A stretch of DNA of 64,000 nucleotides, taken from Rosistilla ulvae (lineage in GTDB: Bacteria > Planctomycetota > Planctomycetia > Pirellulales > Pirellulaceae). Location: positions 2,728,001-2,792,000 of the forward strand of contig NZ_CP036261.1 of NCBI RefSeq assembly GCF_007741475.1. The letters run 5' to 3'. This document shows positions 19,663 through 29,800 of this stretch, piece by piece; positions within the stretch are counted from its first letter, which is position 1; the number at the start of each line of letters is the position of its first letter. The notes under the pieces are model-generated. The model did no database searches and had not been told where the DNA came from. It was given only the letters and a program-made list of their open reading frames with translations. Position numbers and translations under genes: made by a program.

Positions 19663-20829
19663 ATGAATCGGACGCCCTACTTTAGCGTGCGCGCTGCCGC
19701 ATGTTTGTTGATTGCTATGAGTTTCCTCGGCAACGATCGAGACTTGGGAATCGCGGGGGTGCTGAATGCCGAGGAACCAACGGCGGCAAAAGTTCCTCAT
19801 CAGATCAATGGCAGTTTCGCTCATCTGGCCGACAGTTCCAAGCCAGCGATGCGGTGGCAAGCCGAAACGCTGGCACAGCATCAGCAATGGCAACAGGATT
19901 TGCGGCAGGTGGTTGTCGACCTGTTGGGCAAGATGCCCGAGCGTGTTCCGTTGCAAGTGAAATGGGCCGAAGAGAAGAAGTTCGAAACCTTCACGCGGCA
20001 CAAGATCTACGTTCGCACCGAAGCGGCCTACTGGGCGCCGGTCTACTATTTTGTCCCGCATCAACGCGCCGCACCGCTCCCCGCAATCGTCTGCTTGCAC
20101 GGGCACAGTGGAATCGTTCCTTATATCGGTGAAGCGAAAACGGAGAAGGAAGAAGCAAAGATCCGCGACGGACAACTCGACTACGCCGTCTACCTGGCCA
20201 AAAATGGCTATGTGACCGCGGCGATCAATGTCCGCGGCTGGAACGAGACCTCCGGCAATCAAGACTCGGGAGTAAAGAATCTTCGTCGCAGCTGCACTCA
20301 GATGACGATGGATTCCCTGTTGTTGGGAATGACTCCGCAAGGCTTGCGATGTTGGGATGCGATGCGAGTGATCGATTTTCTGCAGAGCCGTGAAGGGGAA
20401 GTCGATCCCGAGAAGATAGGCGTCGCTGGCCTCTCCGGCGGTGGCACCCTGTCGATGTATCTGCCCGTGTTGGACGACCGCGTCAAGTTAGCGATGATTG
20501 GCGGCGCGTTCTCGACCTATCGCTCATCGATCTTTCCAATCCGGCACTGTATCTGCAATTGTCTGCCGCGGATCATGCAATATGCGGAAATGGACGACGT
20601 CGTCGCACTCTACGCGCCGCGCCCCGTACTGTTGATCAATGGCGTGAAAGACCCGATCTTTCCGATCGACGGAGCTCGCGAAGGCTTCGATACACTGCAA
20701 CAGGTCTACACGCTGTTAGGCAAACCTGACAACATCGCCGCAGACTTCTTCGACGGTGGGCATGCCTGGTCGAACAACAAGACCCTCGAATTCCTCGGCC
20801 AACACTTCGGCGCACCGACATCGCGCTAG
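19663..20829 (+). CDS. secreted alpha/beta hydrolase, acetyl-xylan-esterase / dienelactone-hydrolase-like
   Basis: The 388-residue protein has a signal peptide (to about residue 36). The core shows VCLHGHSG (143-150), a nucleophile elbow GLSGGG with S258, an acid probably in GVKDPIFPID, and the His in GGHAWSNN. The long N-terminal helical part before the core (QQDLRQVVVDLLGKMPERVPL) fits the large acetyl-xylan-esterase-like esterases that are frequent in planctomycetes. It probably removes acyl groups from polysaccharides outside the cytoplasm; the substrate is not determined. It stands alone, followed by a tandem repeat array. Confidence 0.87.
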   Translation: MNRTPYFSVRAAACLLIAMSFLGNDRDLGIAGVLNAEEPTAAKVPHQINGSFAHLADSSKPAMRWQAETLAQHQQWQQDLRQVVVDLLGKMPERVPLQVKWAEEKKFETFTRHKIYVRTEAAYWAPVYYFVPHQRAAPLPAIVCLHGHSGIVPYIGEAKTEKEEAKIRDGQLDYAVYLAKNGYVTAAINVRGWNETSGNQDSGVKNLRRSCTQMTMDSLLLGMTPQGLRCWDAMRVIDFLQSREGEVDPEKIGVAGLSGGGTLSMYLPVLDDRVKLAMIGGAFSTYRSSIFPIRHCICNCLPRIMQYAEMDDVVALYAPRPVLLINGVKDPIFPIDGAREGFDTLQQVYTLLGKPDNIAADFFDGGHAWSNNKTLEFLGQHFGAPTSR

Positions 20830-20889
20830 GCGATGAAGTTCGCGCTGGCCCGCGATGCTCAGCGGTTCAGGCCGCAGGGCTGCGATTCA

Positions 20890-21545
20890 AGCGAATGCCT
20901 ACGAAGTGGAACGCATCAATGGATGGTGATTTAGAAGTTGAGTCGTTCCACGGGAGAATCGATATCTTGACTTCGACTCTCCTGTTCCGCCAGCGCGTTG
21001 TCAGTTTCGCGTCGATTGGCCTGATTCGCGGGCCACTAAATGGACTGGGGCTTTTGCCCGCGAATAGCACGAATGCCCGCGAAGCAAATTAGAACAAAGG
21101 AAGGTGCTTGGCGGCTAAGCTCGTTCCGCGAGCGGATTGAAAGTTTGACTTCAAACCCGCTCTCCTGTTCCGCCAACGCGTTGTCAGTTTCGCGTCGATT
21201 GGCGTTATTCGCGGGCCACTAAATGCACCGGGGCTTTTGCCCGCGAATAACACGAATGCCCGCGAAGCAAATTGGAACAAAGGAAGGTGCTTGGCGGCTA
21301 AGCTCGTTCCGCGAGAGGATTGAAAGCTTGACTTCAAACCCGCCCTTCTGTTCCGCAATCACGTTGTCAGTTTCGCGTGATTGGCGTGATTCGCAGGCGC
21401 CGAAATGCACTGGGGTTTTGACCGCAAATAGCACGAATGCCTGCGAATCAAATTAGATCAAAGGAAGGTGCTTGGCGGCTAAGCTCGTTCCGCGGGAGGA
21501 TCGAAATCTTGACTTCAAACCCGCTTACCTTTTTCTCCATCGCGT
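20890..21545. repeat. tandem array of about 180-bp units, three and a half copies
   Basis: Four imperfect direct copies with periods of about 178, 183 and 181 bp, judged from the TCGTTCC and AAGGTGCTTGGCGG anchors (20943/21121 and 21101/21284/21465). Each of the first three units holds a hairpin built from ATTCGCGGGC and GCCCGCGAAT about 22 nt apart; the last unit is cut short beside the 3' end of the esterase gene. The first copy is the most diverged. Short frames inside are products of the repeat, not genes. Confidence 0.9.
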
Positions 21546-21561
21546 CCCAGGATTCGCGGGC

Positions 21562-22428
21562 TTATTGTTTTTGGCTCAACAGCTTCGTGTCGACCAACCA
21601 TTCGCAAAGCCGCTTTGGCCAGTCGCCGGCGGCGGTAGTGGTGCCGGGGCGGAAGCCGAAACCGTGGCCCGCGTTGCTGTAGACATGCATCTCGCAAGGA
21701 ACGCCAGCCGCCTTGTATTGCAGATAAACATTGGCCATTCCGACAGCGATATCTTCGCGGTCGTGGTACCCAAATGCGATAAAGGCGGGCGGCATGCCGG
21801 CTTCGACGGTGAAGGTCCCCGATTTGCCGGGATAGATCAGTCCTTGAAAGTCGGGCCGACTGCTGACACGTTCGATCGGATCGTCGCTCTTCGGATCGCC
21901 AGCTTCGGGATGCATCGCTGCGTACGCGGCCAATTCTCCCCCTGCGGAAAAGCCGACGATGCCGATCCGATTGGGATCGATATGCCACGCCTTGGCATTG
22001 GCTCGCACCGTCCGGATCGCGCGACGCGTGTCGTCCATCGCATGACCTTCCAAGGTGTAGTGGGAATCGGGTTCGCGGCACAAACGATAGCGCATCACAA
22101 ACGCAGCGATCCCATGATCTGCAAACCATTCCGCCAACGCGTCTCCTTCGTGTCCGAGGCAAAGCTTCTTGTGGCCGCCGCCAGGGGCGATCAAGATCGC
22201 CGTCCCTGTCGCTTCACCATCGGCGGGCAGATAGGGAGTGATCGAGGGATGATGCACGTTGCTGACGTTGGTCCCTTCCACCTTCTCTGGTTCGGTCATT
22301 CGATCGACCGAACCGGGAGCCCCGTCGGCCCAGAGCGCAATTTTGTCGGGCGATTCGGCGGCTGACGTTTGTAGGAAACAGAAAACCGAGAGACTCAAAA
22401 CGAAACCAAACGCAAGCAATCGTGTCAT
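21562..22428 (-). CDS. secreted alpha/beta hydrolase, BD-FAE / esterase-lipase type
   Basis: The 288-residue protein has a signal peptide (to about residue 24). It shows the AILIAPGGGHKKL oxyanion region (HGGG-like), the nucleophile elbow GFSAGG with S161, and the His in NAGHGFGF. This matches the small carboxylesterase group annotated as alpha/beta hydrolase or xylan esterase in planctomycetes. The SSRPDFQGLIYPG stretch is typical of that group. It should act in the periplasm or outside on an acylated sugar. Its 3' end lies 16 bp from the tandem repeat array, which may end its transcript. Confidence 0.88.
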   Translation of the reverse strand: MTRLLAFGFVLSLSVFCFLQTSAAESPDKIALWADGAPGSVDRMTEPEKVEGTNVSNVHHPSITPYLPADGEATGTAILIAPGGGHKKLCLGHEGDALAEWFADHGIAAFVMRYRLCREPDSHYTLEGHAMDDTRRAIRTVRANAKAWHIDPNRIGIVGFSAGGELAAYAAMHPEAGDPKSDDPIERVSSRPDFQGLIYPGKSGTFTVEAGMPPAFIAFGYHDREDIAVGMANVYLQYKAAGVPCEMHVYSNAGHGFGFRPGTTTAAGDWPKRLCEWLVDTKLLSQKQ

Positions 22429-22516
22429 AACACCGCCGGATTTCTAGGGGAGGGAAACAGGAGAGATTTGCCCGCCATTGTAACTGCATCGCGGCGAGCT
22501 TGGACGGCGTGCGATC

Positions 22517-22903
22517 CTATTCCTGCCGATTCCGCATATGGTCGGCGGTTCGGTAGAAGGAGTGTTTTAGTTGCGCGGCGAGATGGATGTCTTCAACCAA
22601 TTCGTCGATCGCTTGGTTCATGCACAACAGCCATTGGTCCCGTTCCGACTGACCGATCGAAAAGGGCATATGCCGGGCGCGGAGCATCGGGTGGCCGTAT
22701 TCTTTGATATACAGCGACGGCCCGCCGAAAAAGCCCGAGAGGAATTTGAAAAGCTTGTCGCGCGATTCGCTCATGTCATCGGCATGCATCTTGCGAATCG
22801 TCTCTGCCGCCGGCAGTTCATCCATCAAATCGTAAAACCGATCGACCAACCGCCGCACCCCGTCGGCTCCGCCCAATTGGCTGTAAGTTGTTTCGGCGTC
22901 CAT
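22517..22903 (-). CDS. group II truncated haemoglobin
   Basis: The start was moved to the Met at 22903, which has AGAGGA eight bases upstream. The 128-residue product begins TYSQLGGADGVRRLVDRFYD and has the TrHb2 signature GHPMLRARHMPF, with proximal haem ligand H78, plus Tyr24 at B10 and Trp91 at G8. It is a cytoplasmic haem protein that binds oxygen or NO. TrHb2 proteins are linked with oxidative or nitrosative stress, which suits the catalase-peroxidase and glutathione peroxidase in the same window, though they are not in one operon. Confidence 0.93.
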   Translation of the reverse strand: MDAETTYSQLGGADGVRRLVDRFYDLMDELPAAETIRKMHADDMSESRDKLFKFLSGFFGGPSLYIKEYGHPMLRARHMPFSIGQSERDQWLLCMNQAIDELVEDIHLAAQLKHSFYRTADHMRNRQE

Positions 22904-23364
22904 CGTGTTGGTCCTCTGGGGGCAGCAAAAAAGCAATTCGGCGACTGGCAAATCCCAGGTTTTAAGCGGAGCATCGGACTGTCCGCAACCGCCCTAAACA
23001 GTTGCTTGCAAGTCCGTTCAAAAGCCAAGCAATAGAAATCGATCGAGATCAGATCGCTCGACAACGCAAAGAAAGGCAGCGAACGGTATCAAATCACCGA
23101 TTGCGTCCTTTATCTGCACGCTCCCGATGGAATCGGCCGTTCCAAGCTCGCCGCCAACGCCGATAAACACCTTGGCGTCATGGCGACGGCACGCAACTAC
23201 CGGACCGTCGAAAAGCTATCAACGATGGTTTCCTACGCCTGAAACCATGAATCGCCCCGAATGCATAGCCGCAGCGACGCCGGGCGTTTTCATTTATATT
23301 CCCCTCATCGCCGCCGCTCGGCTGGGGATAGGGATCCAATGCATGACAGAGTGAAGGAAGTTTG
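22904..23364. other. 461-bp gap between divergent genes
   Basis: Promoters of the globin gene (minus) and methionine aminopeptidase gene (plus) must lie here. I see no convincing gene; a frame around 23127-23354 has no family-like features. A weak palindromic cluster with CGATCGAGATCAGATCGCTCG-like pairing lies near 23040-23062. Confidence 0.45.
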
Positions 23365-24117
23365 ATGACAGTAGAAAACGATCAGGATGTCGCTGGGATC
23401 CTAAAGACCGGCCGCGTTGTCGCTCAAGTCCGCGACGCCATGCTCGGCGCCGTAGAGCCGGGAATAACGACGGCGGAACTGGATGATTTTGGAGCCGAAA
23501 TGTTGGACCGCTTCGGAGCGAAATCGGCACCACGCGTGGTTTACGACTTCCCAGGTGCAACCTGCATCAGCATTAATGAAGAGACCGCCCATGGAATCCC
23601 GGGCCCCCGAGTGATCCAGGCTGGCGACATCGTGAATGTCGATGTCGCCGCAGAACTCGACGGCTACTTTGCCGATACCGCCGGTACGATCGTTGTTCCA
23701 CCGATCGCCAAACGCAAGTCACGATTGTGCGACGCGACGGGAGAGGCCTTGCACCGCGCGATCGCCGAAGCTCGAGCCGGGGCGCCGATCAATCGAATCG
23801 GAACGGCGATTCAAAAAACCGCGAAGCGACACGGATTTAAGGTCATCAAAAATCTCGCCGGCCATGGAATCGGACGCAGCCTCCACGAAGAGCCCGATGG
23901 GATCGTCAGCTATTGTGATCATCGAGATAGCCGCAAGCTGACAGCTGGCCAAGTCATTGCCATCGAGCCGTTTCTTTCGACCCACAGCAGCTTTGTCTCC
24001 GAAGCCCAAGACGGCTGGACTCTTGTCGGGCATCCCCAAAACCTCTCCGCTCAATTTGAGCACACGATCATTGTTACTCGTGGTGCTCCCATCATTGCGA
24101 CGCTTTCTCAGTCGTAA
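23365..24117 (+). CDS. map: type I methionine aminopeptidase
   Basis: The ATG at 23365 has GAAGGAAG five bases upstream and is preferred to a TTG one codon earlier. The 250-residue product carries all the family residues: H76 (ETAHGIPG), metal ligands D93 (NVDVAAELDG), D104, H167 (GHGIG), E201 (AIEPF) and E232 (FEHT). It removes the initiator Met from new proteins in the cytoplasm. Length is normal for the short bacterial type I form without extra zinc-finger domain. It is a single gene here, not with secY/infA, so it may be an extra copy. Confidence 0.95.
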   Translation: MTVENDQDVAGILKTGRVVAQVRDAMLGAVEPGITTAELDDFGAEMLDRFGAKSAPRVVYDFPGATCISINEETAHGIPGPRVIQAGDIVNVDVAAELDGYFADTAGTIVVPPIAKRKSRLCDATGEALHRAIAEARAGAPINRIGTAIQKTAKRHGFKVIKNLAGHGIGRSLHEEPDGIVSYCDHRDSRKLTAGQVIAIEPFLSTHSSFVSEAQDGWTLVGHPQNLSAQFEHTIIVTRGAPIIATLSQS

Positions 24118-24197
24118 ATCGATCAATCACTAACAACGCCTGAACGCTTTGCGTTAGCTCACTCGCCCGAGCGTCGCCCCTTTGCAATCGCAAACCA

Positions 24198-24776
24198 ATG
24201 CCTGAACCCGATCCTCAACGAATCCGATCCTTCGAAACGCCAGCTGCCTACGGCGCATGGTTGCAGGCGAACCATGATTCAGAACCCGAACTGTGGTTGA
24301 AGCTCTTCAAGAAAGCGACCGGCATACCGTCGATCGACTGGACCGAAGCCGTGATCGAGTCGCTCTGTTGGGGCTGGATCGACGGCATCAAAAAGTCGCT
24401 CGACGACAAGGCATACCTGCAACGCGTGACGCCTCGCCGTCCGCGCAGCCATTGGTCGAAGCGGAACTGCGAACATGTCGAACGTTTGATCGCCGAGGGG
24501 CGGATGCAAGAACCTGGATTAGCACACGTCCGCGCCGCGCAAGCCGATGGTCGTTGGGAAGCTGCCTACGCCCCGGCCAGCGAGATGGTGATGCACGACG
24601 ACTTCTTGGCAGCGCTCCGCGGCAACCCCAAAGCGAACCAAGCGTTCGAGAAACTCAGCAAGTCCAGCCTCTATCTGATCGGCTTCCATTTGCAAACCGC
24701 CAAACGGCCCGAGACGCTGCAAAAACGGATCGCCAAATATATCGGGATGCTAGAAGAGGGCAAACCGATTCGATAG
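24198..24776 (+). CDS. YdeI/OmdA-family protein
   Basis: The 192-residue product begins with the YdeI block (FETPAAYGAWLQANHDSEPELWLKL, then CWGWIDGIKKSLDD) and the RRPRSHWSKRN motif, and ends with the helical region of the family (FEKLSKSSLYLIGFHLQTAKRPETLQKRI). E. coli YdeI-like proteins have been linked with resistance to peptides and bacteriocins, but no mechanism is established. It has no signal peptide. It is 80 bp after the methionine aminopeptidase gene on the same strand; a hairpin repeat array follows. Confidence 0.9.
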   Translation: MPEPDPQRIRSFETPAAYGAWLQANHDSEPELWLKLFKKATGIPSIDWTEAVIESLCWGWIDGIKKSLDDKAYLQRVTPRRPRSHWSKRNCEHVERLIAEGRMQEPGLAHVRAAQADGRWEAAYAPASEMVMHDDFLAALRGNPKANQAFEKLSKSSLYLIGFHLQTAKRPETLQKRIAKYIGMLEEGKPIR

Positions 24777-24789
24777 CGCAATTCGTTTA

Positions 24790-25420
24790 ACCACGTCGGC
24801 AACGCCCCGCGCGTCCCGCCGTCAAACGAATCTTGGGGGCGGCAATACCAGCACGAAGCGCAAGCGAGTGATCCCATCCAATGGTCGCGAATTCACTCGC
24901 TTGCGCTTCGTGCTGGTAAACGCGCGGCCCGCTGGGCACGCGGTTAAACGAATCTTGGGGGCGGTAATACCAGCACGAAGCGCATGCGAGTGATCCCATC
25001 CAATGGTCGCGAATTCACTCGCTAGCGCTGCGTGCTGGTAAACGCGCGGCCCGCTGGGCACGCGGTTAAATGAATCTTGGGGGCGGTAATACCAGCACGA
25101 AGCGCAAGCGAGTGATTCGGTTCTTGGCGGTCGCGAATTCACTCGCTAGCGCTGCGTGCTGGTAAACGCGCGGCCCGCTGGGCACGCGGTTAAACGAATC
25201 TTGGGGCGGTAATACCAGCACGAAGCGCAAGCGAGTGATTCGGTTCTTGGCGGTCGCGACTTCACTCGCTTGCGCTTCGTGCTAGTAAAACCGACCGCAC
25301 TTTCGCGGAGCGAAAGGCGACCAAACGCCAACGCGCGGCCCGATGGGCACACGGTTAAACCAACTAACCAACATCGCACCAATCGTTTAACCGCGTGGGC
25401 AACGCCCCACGCGTCCCGCC
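24790..25420. repeat. array of four 122-bp hairpin units with inverted flanking copies
   Basis: Four units with period 122, 122 and 123 bp start their left arms at 24847, 24969, 25091 and 25214. In unit 1 the arms (24847-24871 and 24893-24917) are perfect 25-bp inverted copies with a 21-nt loop; other units differ by a few bases, some with compensating or degenerate changes. The linker between units (CGCGGCCCGCTGGGCACGCG core) occurs in reverse orientation at both ends (about 24790-24821 and 25388-25420, GGCAACGCCCC then CGTCCCGCC). This is like a mini-element array, not CRISPR: the units carry no unique spacers. Confidence 0.92.
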
Positions 25421-25548
25421 AATCCACCACGCCGTGCTCGAACAAACGCCTCCTCTGGGCGATGACTTCTTGTAGGATGCGTGTTTGTCAAAGCCGCAGT
25501 CCGATATGACGCGTGTTCCAAACGACAACCCTCCGCGAAAGGAGATCG

Positions 25549-26040
25549 ATGCACACCAACGTACAAGCCGCCCGGGAATTTGCACTGCGGGCACATGGCA
25601 GTCAGCAATATGGCGAGCATCCGTATTCGTACCATCTAGACGCGGTTGCAGCGTTGCTCGAGCCGTTTGGCGACCAAGCGCCAGTGGCTGCCTACCTGCA
25701 CGATACCGTTGAAGATACGGCGACCACGATTGAAGAAATCGAAGCGAGCTTCGGCCAGGCGATGGCGGAAACCGTTGCGATCCTGACAGACGAGGATGGC
25801 GAAACGCGGAGCGTGCGTAAAGCGAAGACCAACGCAAAACTCGCTGCCACAACCAACACGTTGGCGTTGACGGTCAAAGCGGCCGACCGACTTGCCAACC
25901 TGCAGGAAGGACAACGCGACGCCGCAGGCAAATTGGAAATGTACCGTCGAGAACACGAGGCCTTCCGCAAGGCGGCCTACCGCGACGGGCTGTGTGAGGA
26001 TCTGTGGCAACGGATCGATGCGATCATTGCTGGCGAGTAA
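25549..26040 (+). CDS. MESH1-like HD-domain alarmone (ppGpp) hydrolase
   Basis: AAAGGAG four bases before the ATG at 25549 sets the start. The 163-residue protein is a stand-alone HD domain with H29 (YSYHL), H51-D52 (LHDTVEDT), E55-D56 and D113 (KAADRLANL), the metal and catalytic set of the RelA/SpoT hydrolase domain and of MESH1/small alarmone hydrolases. No synthetase or TGS/ACT domain is present. It probably removes the 3'-pyrophosphate from (p)ppGpp or acts on a similar nucleotide (MESH1 also uses NADPH). It lies just after the hairpin array and 24 bp before the convergent TetR gene. Confidence 0.85.
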   Translation: MHTNVQAAREFALRAHGSQQYGEHPYSYHLDAVAALLEPFGDQAPVAAYLHDTVEDTATTIEEIEASFGQAMAETVAILTDEDGETRSVRKAKTNAKLAATTNTLALTVKAADRLANLQEGQRDAAGKLEMYRREHEAFRKAAYRDGLCEDLWQRIDAIIAGE

Positions 26041-26064
26041 CCGTCGCCAGCGGGCAACGGCCCA

Positions 26065-26646
26065 CTAAGCCACCAATCGCATCGCTTGGTCGGCGACCTG
26101 TTGGAGCGCCGGTTTATCAAAACTGCCGCGGGCCATGACCCGCATGCCGACCAAGAGGGCAAAGAGCGTGCGGGCGGTTGGTTCGGGATCGACCGATTTT
26201 GGGATCTGCTTTCGCTGCTGCCCTAGTTTTATCTGTTGCTCGAAGAATTCAGTGAATTCGCGCAGCGAGGTGCCGACAATTTTCTGAGCGGCCGCGTCGT
26301 GATCCCCCAGCGTCAGCGACGTGTTGATCAGAAAGCAGCCCTTCTTCTTCGGATCGGACAGCGACTGCTTGACGATCGCGTCGAACAGGAACTTAAACGC
26401 TTTTAGCGGGTCGTCCATCCGTTCCAATTTCTGGATCAGCGTTCGACGTTGCTCGGTATCGTATTTCAACAGCGAGCGGACGAAGAGTTCCTGTTTGCCG
26501 GAAAAGGCGTTGTAGAGACTGCCCCGTTGGATACCGGTTGCCGTCGTCAGATCGGTGATCGATGTCGATGCATAACCCTTCTCCCAGAAGACATGCATCG
26601 CTTTATCGAGCACCTCCGCTTCGTCGAATGATTTTTCCCAAGGCAT
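26065..26646 (-). CDS. TetR/AcrR-family repressor
   Basis: The ATG at 26646 follows a GGGAG site and is preferred to a GTG seven codons earlier. The 193-residue product has the TetR helix-turn-helix (STSITDLTTATGIQRGSLYNAF) and the ligand domain ending in TARTLFALLVGMRVMARG. The N-terminal MPWEKSFDE form and the GCFLINTSLTL motif recall the AcuR/NemR-like branch that responds to electrophiles. Its own upstream region contains a GACC-N4-GGTC palindrome. It is divergent from the second PSCyt/DUF1501 operon, which it may control together with itself. Confidence 0.92.
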   Translation of the reverse strand: MPWEKSFDEAEVLDKAMHVFWEKGYASTSITDLTTATGIQRGSLYNAFSGKQELFVRSLLKYDTEQRRTLIQKLERMDDPLKAFKFLFDAIVKQSLSDPKKKGCFLINTSLTLGDHDAAAQKIVGTSLREFTEFFEQQIKLGQQRKQIPKSVDPEPTARTLFALLVGMRVMARGSFDKPALQQVADQAMRLVA

Positions 26647-26693
26647 GGCCGATCTCCCAACGCTCACCTAATTCACCACTCAAATGTACATTG

Positions 26694-26712
26694 TTTGGAC
26701 CTATCGGTCAAA
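26694..26712. promoter_or_regulatory. candidate TetR operator
   Basis: TTTGGACCTATCGGTCAAA holds GACC-TATC-GGTC with nearly symmetrical flanks, 48 bp before the TetR start and about 150 bp before the divergent PSCyt gene. NemR/AcuR-type regulators bind sites with this GACC-N4-GGTC core, as far as I recall. Binding here is inference. Confidence 0.55.
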
Positions 26713-26861
26713 TGAAATGGTCGGCAATCGCCAATTCCATTTCATACAGGAATTACCGACAGCGGAGCGCGCATTCCCCGCGGAAACCGGTTAAAATCAA
26801 ACTCAACCCCCTTGCTGTTCGCTCGCCCCTTCCGCCCCCGCCCTACCTGCGACTGTGACCG

Positions 26862-29800
26862 ATGAATATCCGCAGCCTATGCCAGAAGTCTCTCCGACGT
26901 GGCATTCCCCATTGCCGTTGGTTCTTCCTTTGCATCGCGGTTCTATTGGCGGCGGCTGAAGTTCGGTCGGCCGAACCGCAGCCGATCTCCTTCAATCGCG
27001 ACATCCGACCGATCCTCTCCGATCGCTGCTTCGCCTGTCACGGCCCCGATGCCGAAACGGTCGCCGGCGGACTACGGTTGGATGTCCGCGAACAAGCGGT
27101 CGCGGCCGCAATCGTCCCGGGGGATGCGGCGACGAGCGAGGTGATCGAGCGGGTTCTTTCGGAAGACGACGATCTCCGGATGCCGCCAGCCGCTTTGCAC
27201 AAGCCGCTCGATGAATCGCAGATCGCGCTACTGAAGCGTTGGATCGATGAGGGAGCCGAATACGAAGTCCATTGGGCCTACACGCCTCTGCGTCGCCCAG
27301 AGCTTCCTCCGCTTCAGGACGACAACTGGGGCATCAACGCGATCGACAGCTGGATCGCTGCGCGGCTGGCCGAGGTTGGTGTCGAACCATCGCCCGCCGC
27401 CGATCCGGTGACATTGGTCCGCCGGCTGGCCCTGGACCTCACTGGCATGCCACCGACGCGGGCGCAAGCCGAACAGTTTGTTAGCAATCCGGCGAACGAA
27501 GCGTATGAACAATTGATCGACCAGCTGCTCGATTCGCCTCGCTTTGGCGAACGGATGGCGATCTATTGGTTGGACCTGGTTCGCTACGCCGACACCGTCG
27601 GATACCACGGCGACCAAGACGTCTCGATGTCCCCCTACCGCGACTACGTCATCAACGCCTTCAACCGCAATCTCCCCTACGACCAATTTGTGCGAGAACA
27701 ACTGGCGGGCGACCTGTTGCCCAATCCCACGCTCGATCAAATCGTCGCGTCGGGTTACAACCGCTTGAACCAAACGACGGAAGAGGGAGGAGCCCAGCCG
27801 AAAGAATACCTGGCGATCTACTTCGCCGACCGCGTTCGCAATGTGTCGCAGGTCTTCATGGGAGCAACGGTCGGATGCGCTCAATGCCACGATCATAAAT
27901 ACGATCCCTACACAGCCAAAGATTTCTACGCGTTGGGGGCTTTTTTCGCCGACCTGCAAGAGCAAGGCAAATACGGTGCACGCCAACGTCCGCCGCAGAT
28001 CCCGGTCCCTACCACCGAAGAGAGTCAACAATTGGCGGCGTTGGATCAGCAAGTCGATCGCGCCCAACAAGACCTGGCGGAACTGCAAAGCTCGCTTTTA
28101 GCGGGGCAAGCGGAGTGGGAAGCGGCAGCTTTAGAGACAGCAGAAGAACCGAATGAGGGTGTCGAAATCTGGCTCGACGATCAGCCGCCGACAGCGACGT
28201 TGAGCGGCGATTGGAACGCGGTGACTGGCGCGACCGGTCCCGTTCAGTCGGGGGAGGTTGCGTGGAAACAAGTCGCCAACAAATTGACGCAGCACTACTT
28301 CATCAACGCCAAACAAACGATCACTATCCAGGCGAAGACGCGGTTGTTCGGATGGGTCTATTTGGATCCGGAAACCCCACCTGTCGCGATCATGCTGCAG
28401 TGGAACGATGGCGATTGGAACCACCGCGCTGTCTGGGGCAGTGACGCCATCTCCTACGGGCGCAACAATCCCAAACAGATCTCCCTCGCCTACCGTCGCC
28501 AAGGGAAGCTGCCTGAAACGGGGAAGTGGATTCGTCTGGAAGTCGATGCGGCCGACGTCGGATTCAAGCCGGGTGACGTCGTCAACGGAATGGCGTTTAC
28601 TCAATTTGATGGAACCGCCTACTGGGACTCCGCAGGGACGCGAATCACCGACGCCCTGGCCCCCGACCTCGTCGCCGCACTGCGAACACCTGCCGATTCC
28701 CGCAGCGACGAACAAACAAAACAATTGCGTGAACATTACCTGGCCACGCACCCGGCGCATATCGAACAGTCGGTGAAAGTCGACCGAGCCACAGCCGCTC
28801 GCAACGGGTTTGCCAAAACGATCACCACGACGCCGATCAGCAAATCGGTGACGCCTCGGCCGATCAAAATCCTGCACCGCGGGAACTGGATGGACGAATT
28901 GGGGGAAGTCGTCGAACCGGCGATCCCCGAATTTCTAGGAACCTTGGAAACCGAAGGCCGTGCCACGCGACTCGACTTGGCCAATTGGATGTGCGAGCCA
29001 GAGAACGTGTCGACCGCGCGGACGATGGTGAACCGTTTGTGGTATCTAATGTTCGGCCGCGGTATCTGTAGCAGCGTCGACGACTTCGGCGGCCAGGGAA
29101 CGTTCCCCAGCCATCCCGAACTGTTGGACTATCTGGCGGTCGAGTTTGTCGATTCGGGCTGGGACATAAAACAGATGCTGCGGATGATCGCTCGCAGCGC
29201 GACTTACCGACAATCGTCCAAACCGTCCGCCGCTCTGCGTGCCCAAGATCCCTACAACGATCTGTTTGCTCGCCAAGGTCGGTTTCGGATCAGTGCCGAA
29301 ATGGTTCGCGATACCAACCTAATGATCAGCGGGCTGTTGGTCGAAAAGGTGGGAGGCCCCAGCAGCAAACCGTATCAACCGGCGGGCTATTACGCTCAGC
29401 TGAATTTCCCACGACGAACGTACGTCGCCGACGATGGCCCCGATCAATATCGGCGAGGTGTCTACACGCACTGGCAGCGAACGTTTCTGCATCCGATGCT
29501 CAAGGCCTTCGATGCTCCCAGCCGCGAGGAATGCACGGCGATGCGATCGCGATCCAACACGCCGCTACAAGCGTTAACGCTGTTGAACGACCCGAGTTTT
29601 GTCGAAGCCGCCCGCGCCTTTGCCGTTCGGATCATGCGTGAATCCGATGGAGCGGTCGCTGATCGTATCGATTGGGCCTACCGCCAAACTGTGCTCCGCG
29701 ACGCCGATCCCTTCGTCCGACAAGAGCTTGAAAAACTCTACGCCAGCCACTACGAGCACTTTGCCGGCAACCTCGACCAAGCCCAACAAATGGTCGCCCA

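Noticed and set aside
20867-21682. Several 60-90-codon frames inside the tandem repeats
   Set aside because: They repeat with the unit and read the same peptides on both strands; they are products of the repeat.
24790-25420. Possible CRISPR array because of regular 122-bp repeats
   Set aside because: The whole unit repeats, with no unique spacers, arms are inverted copies, and no cas gene is near.
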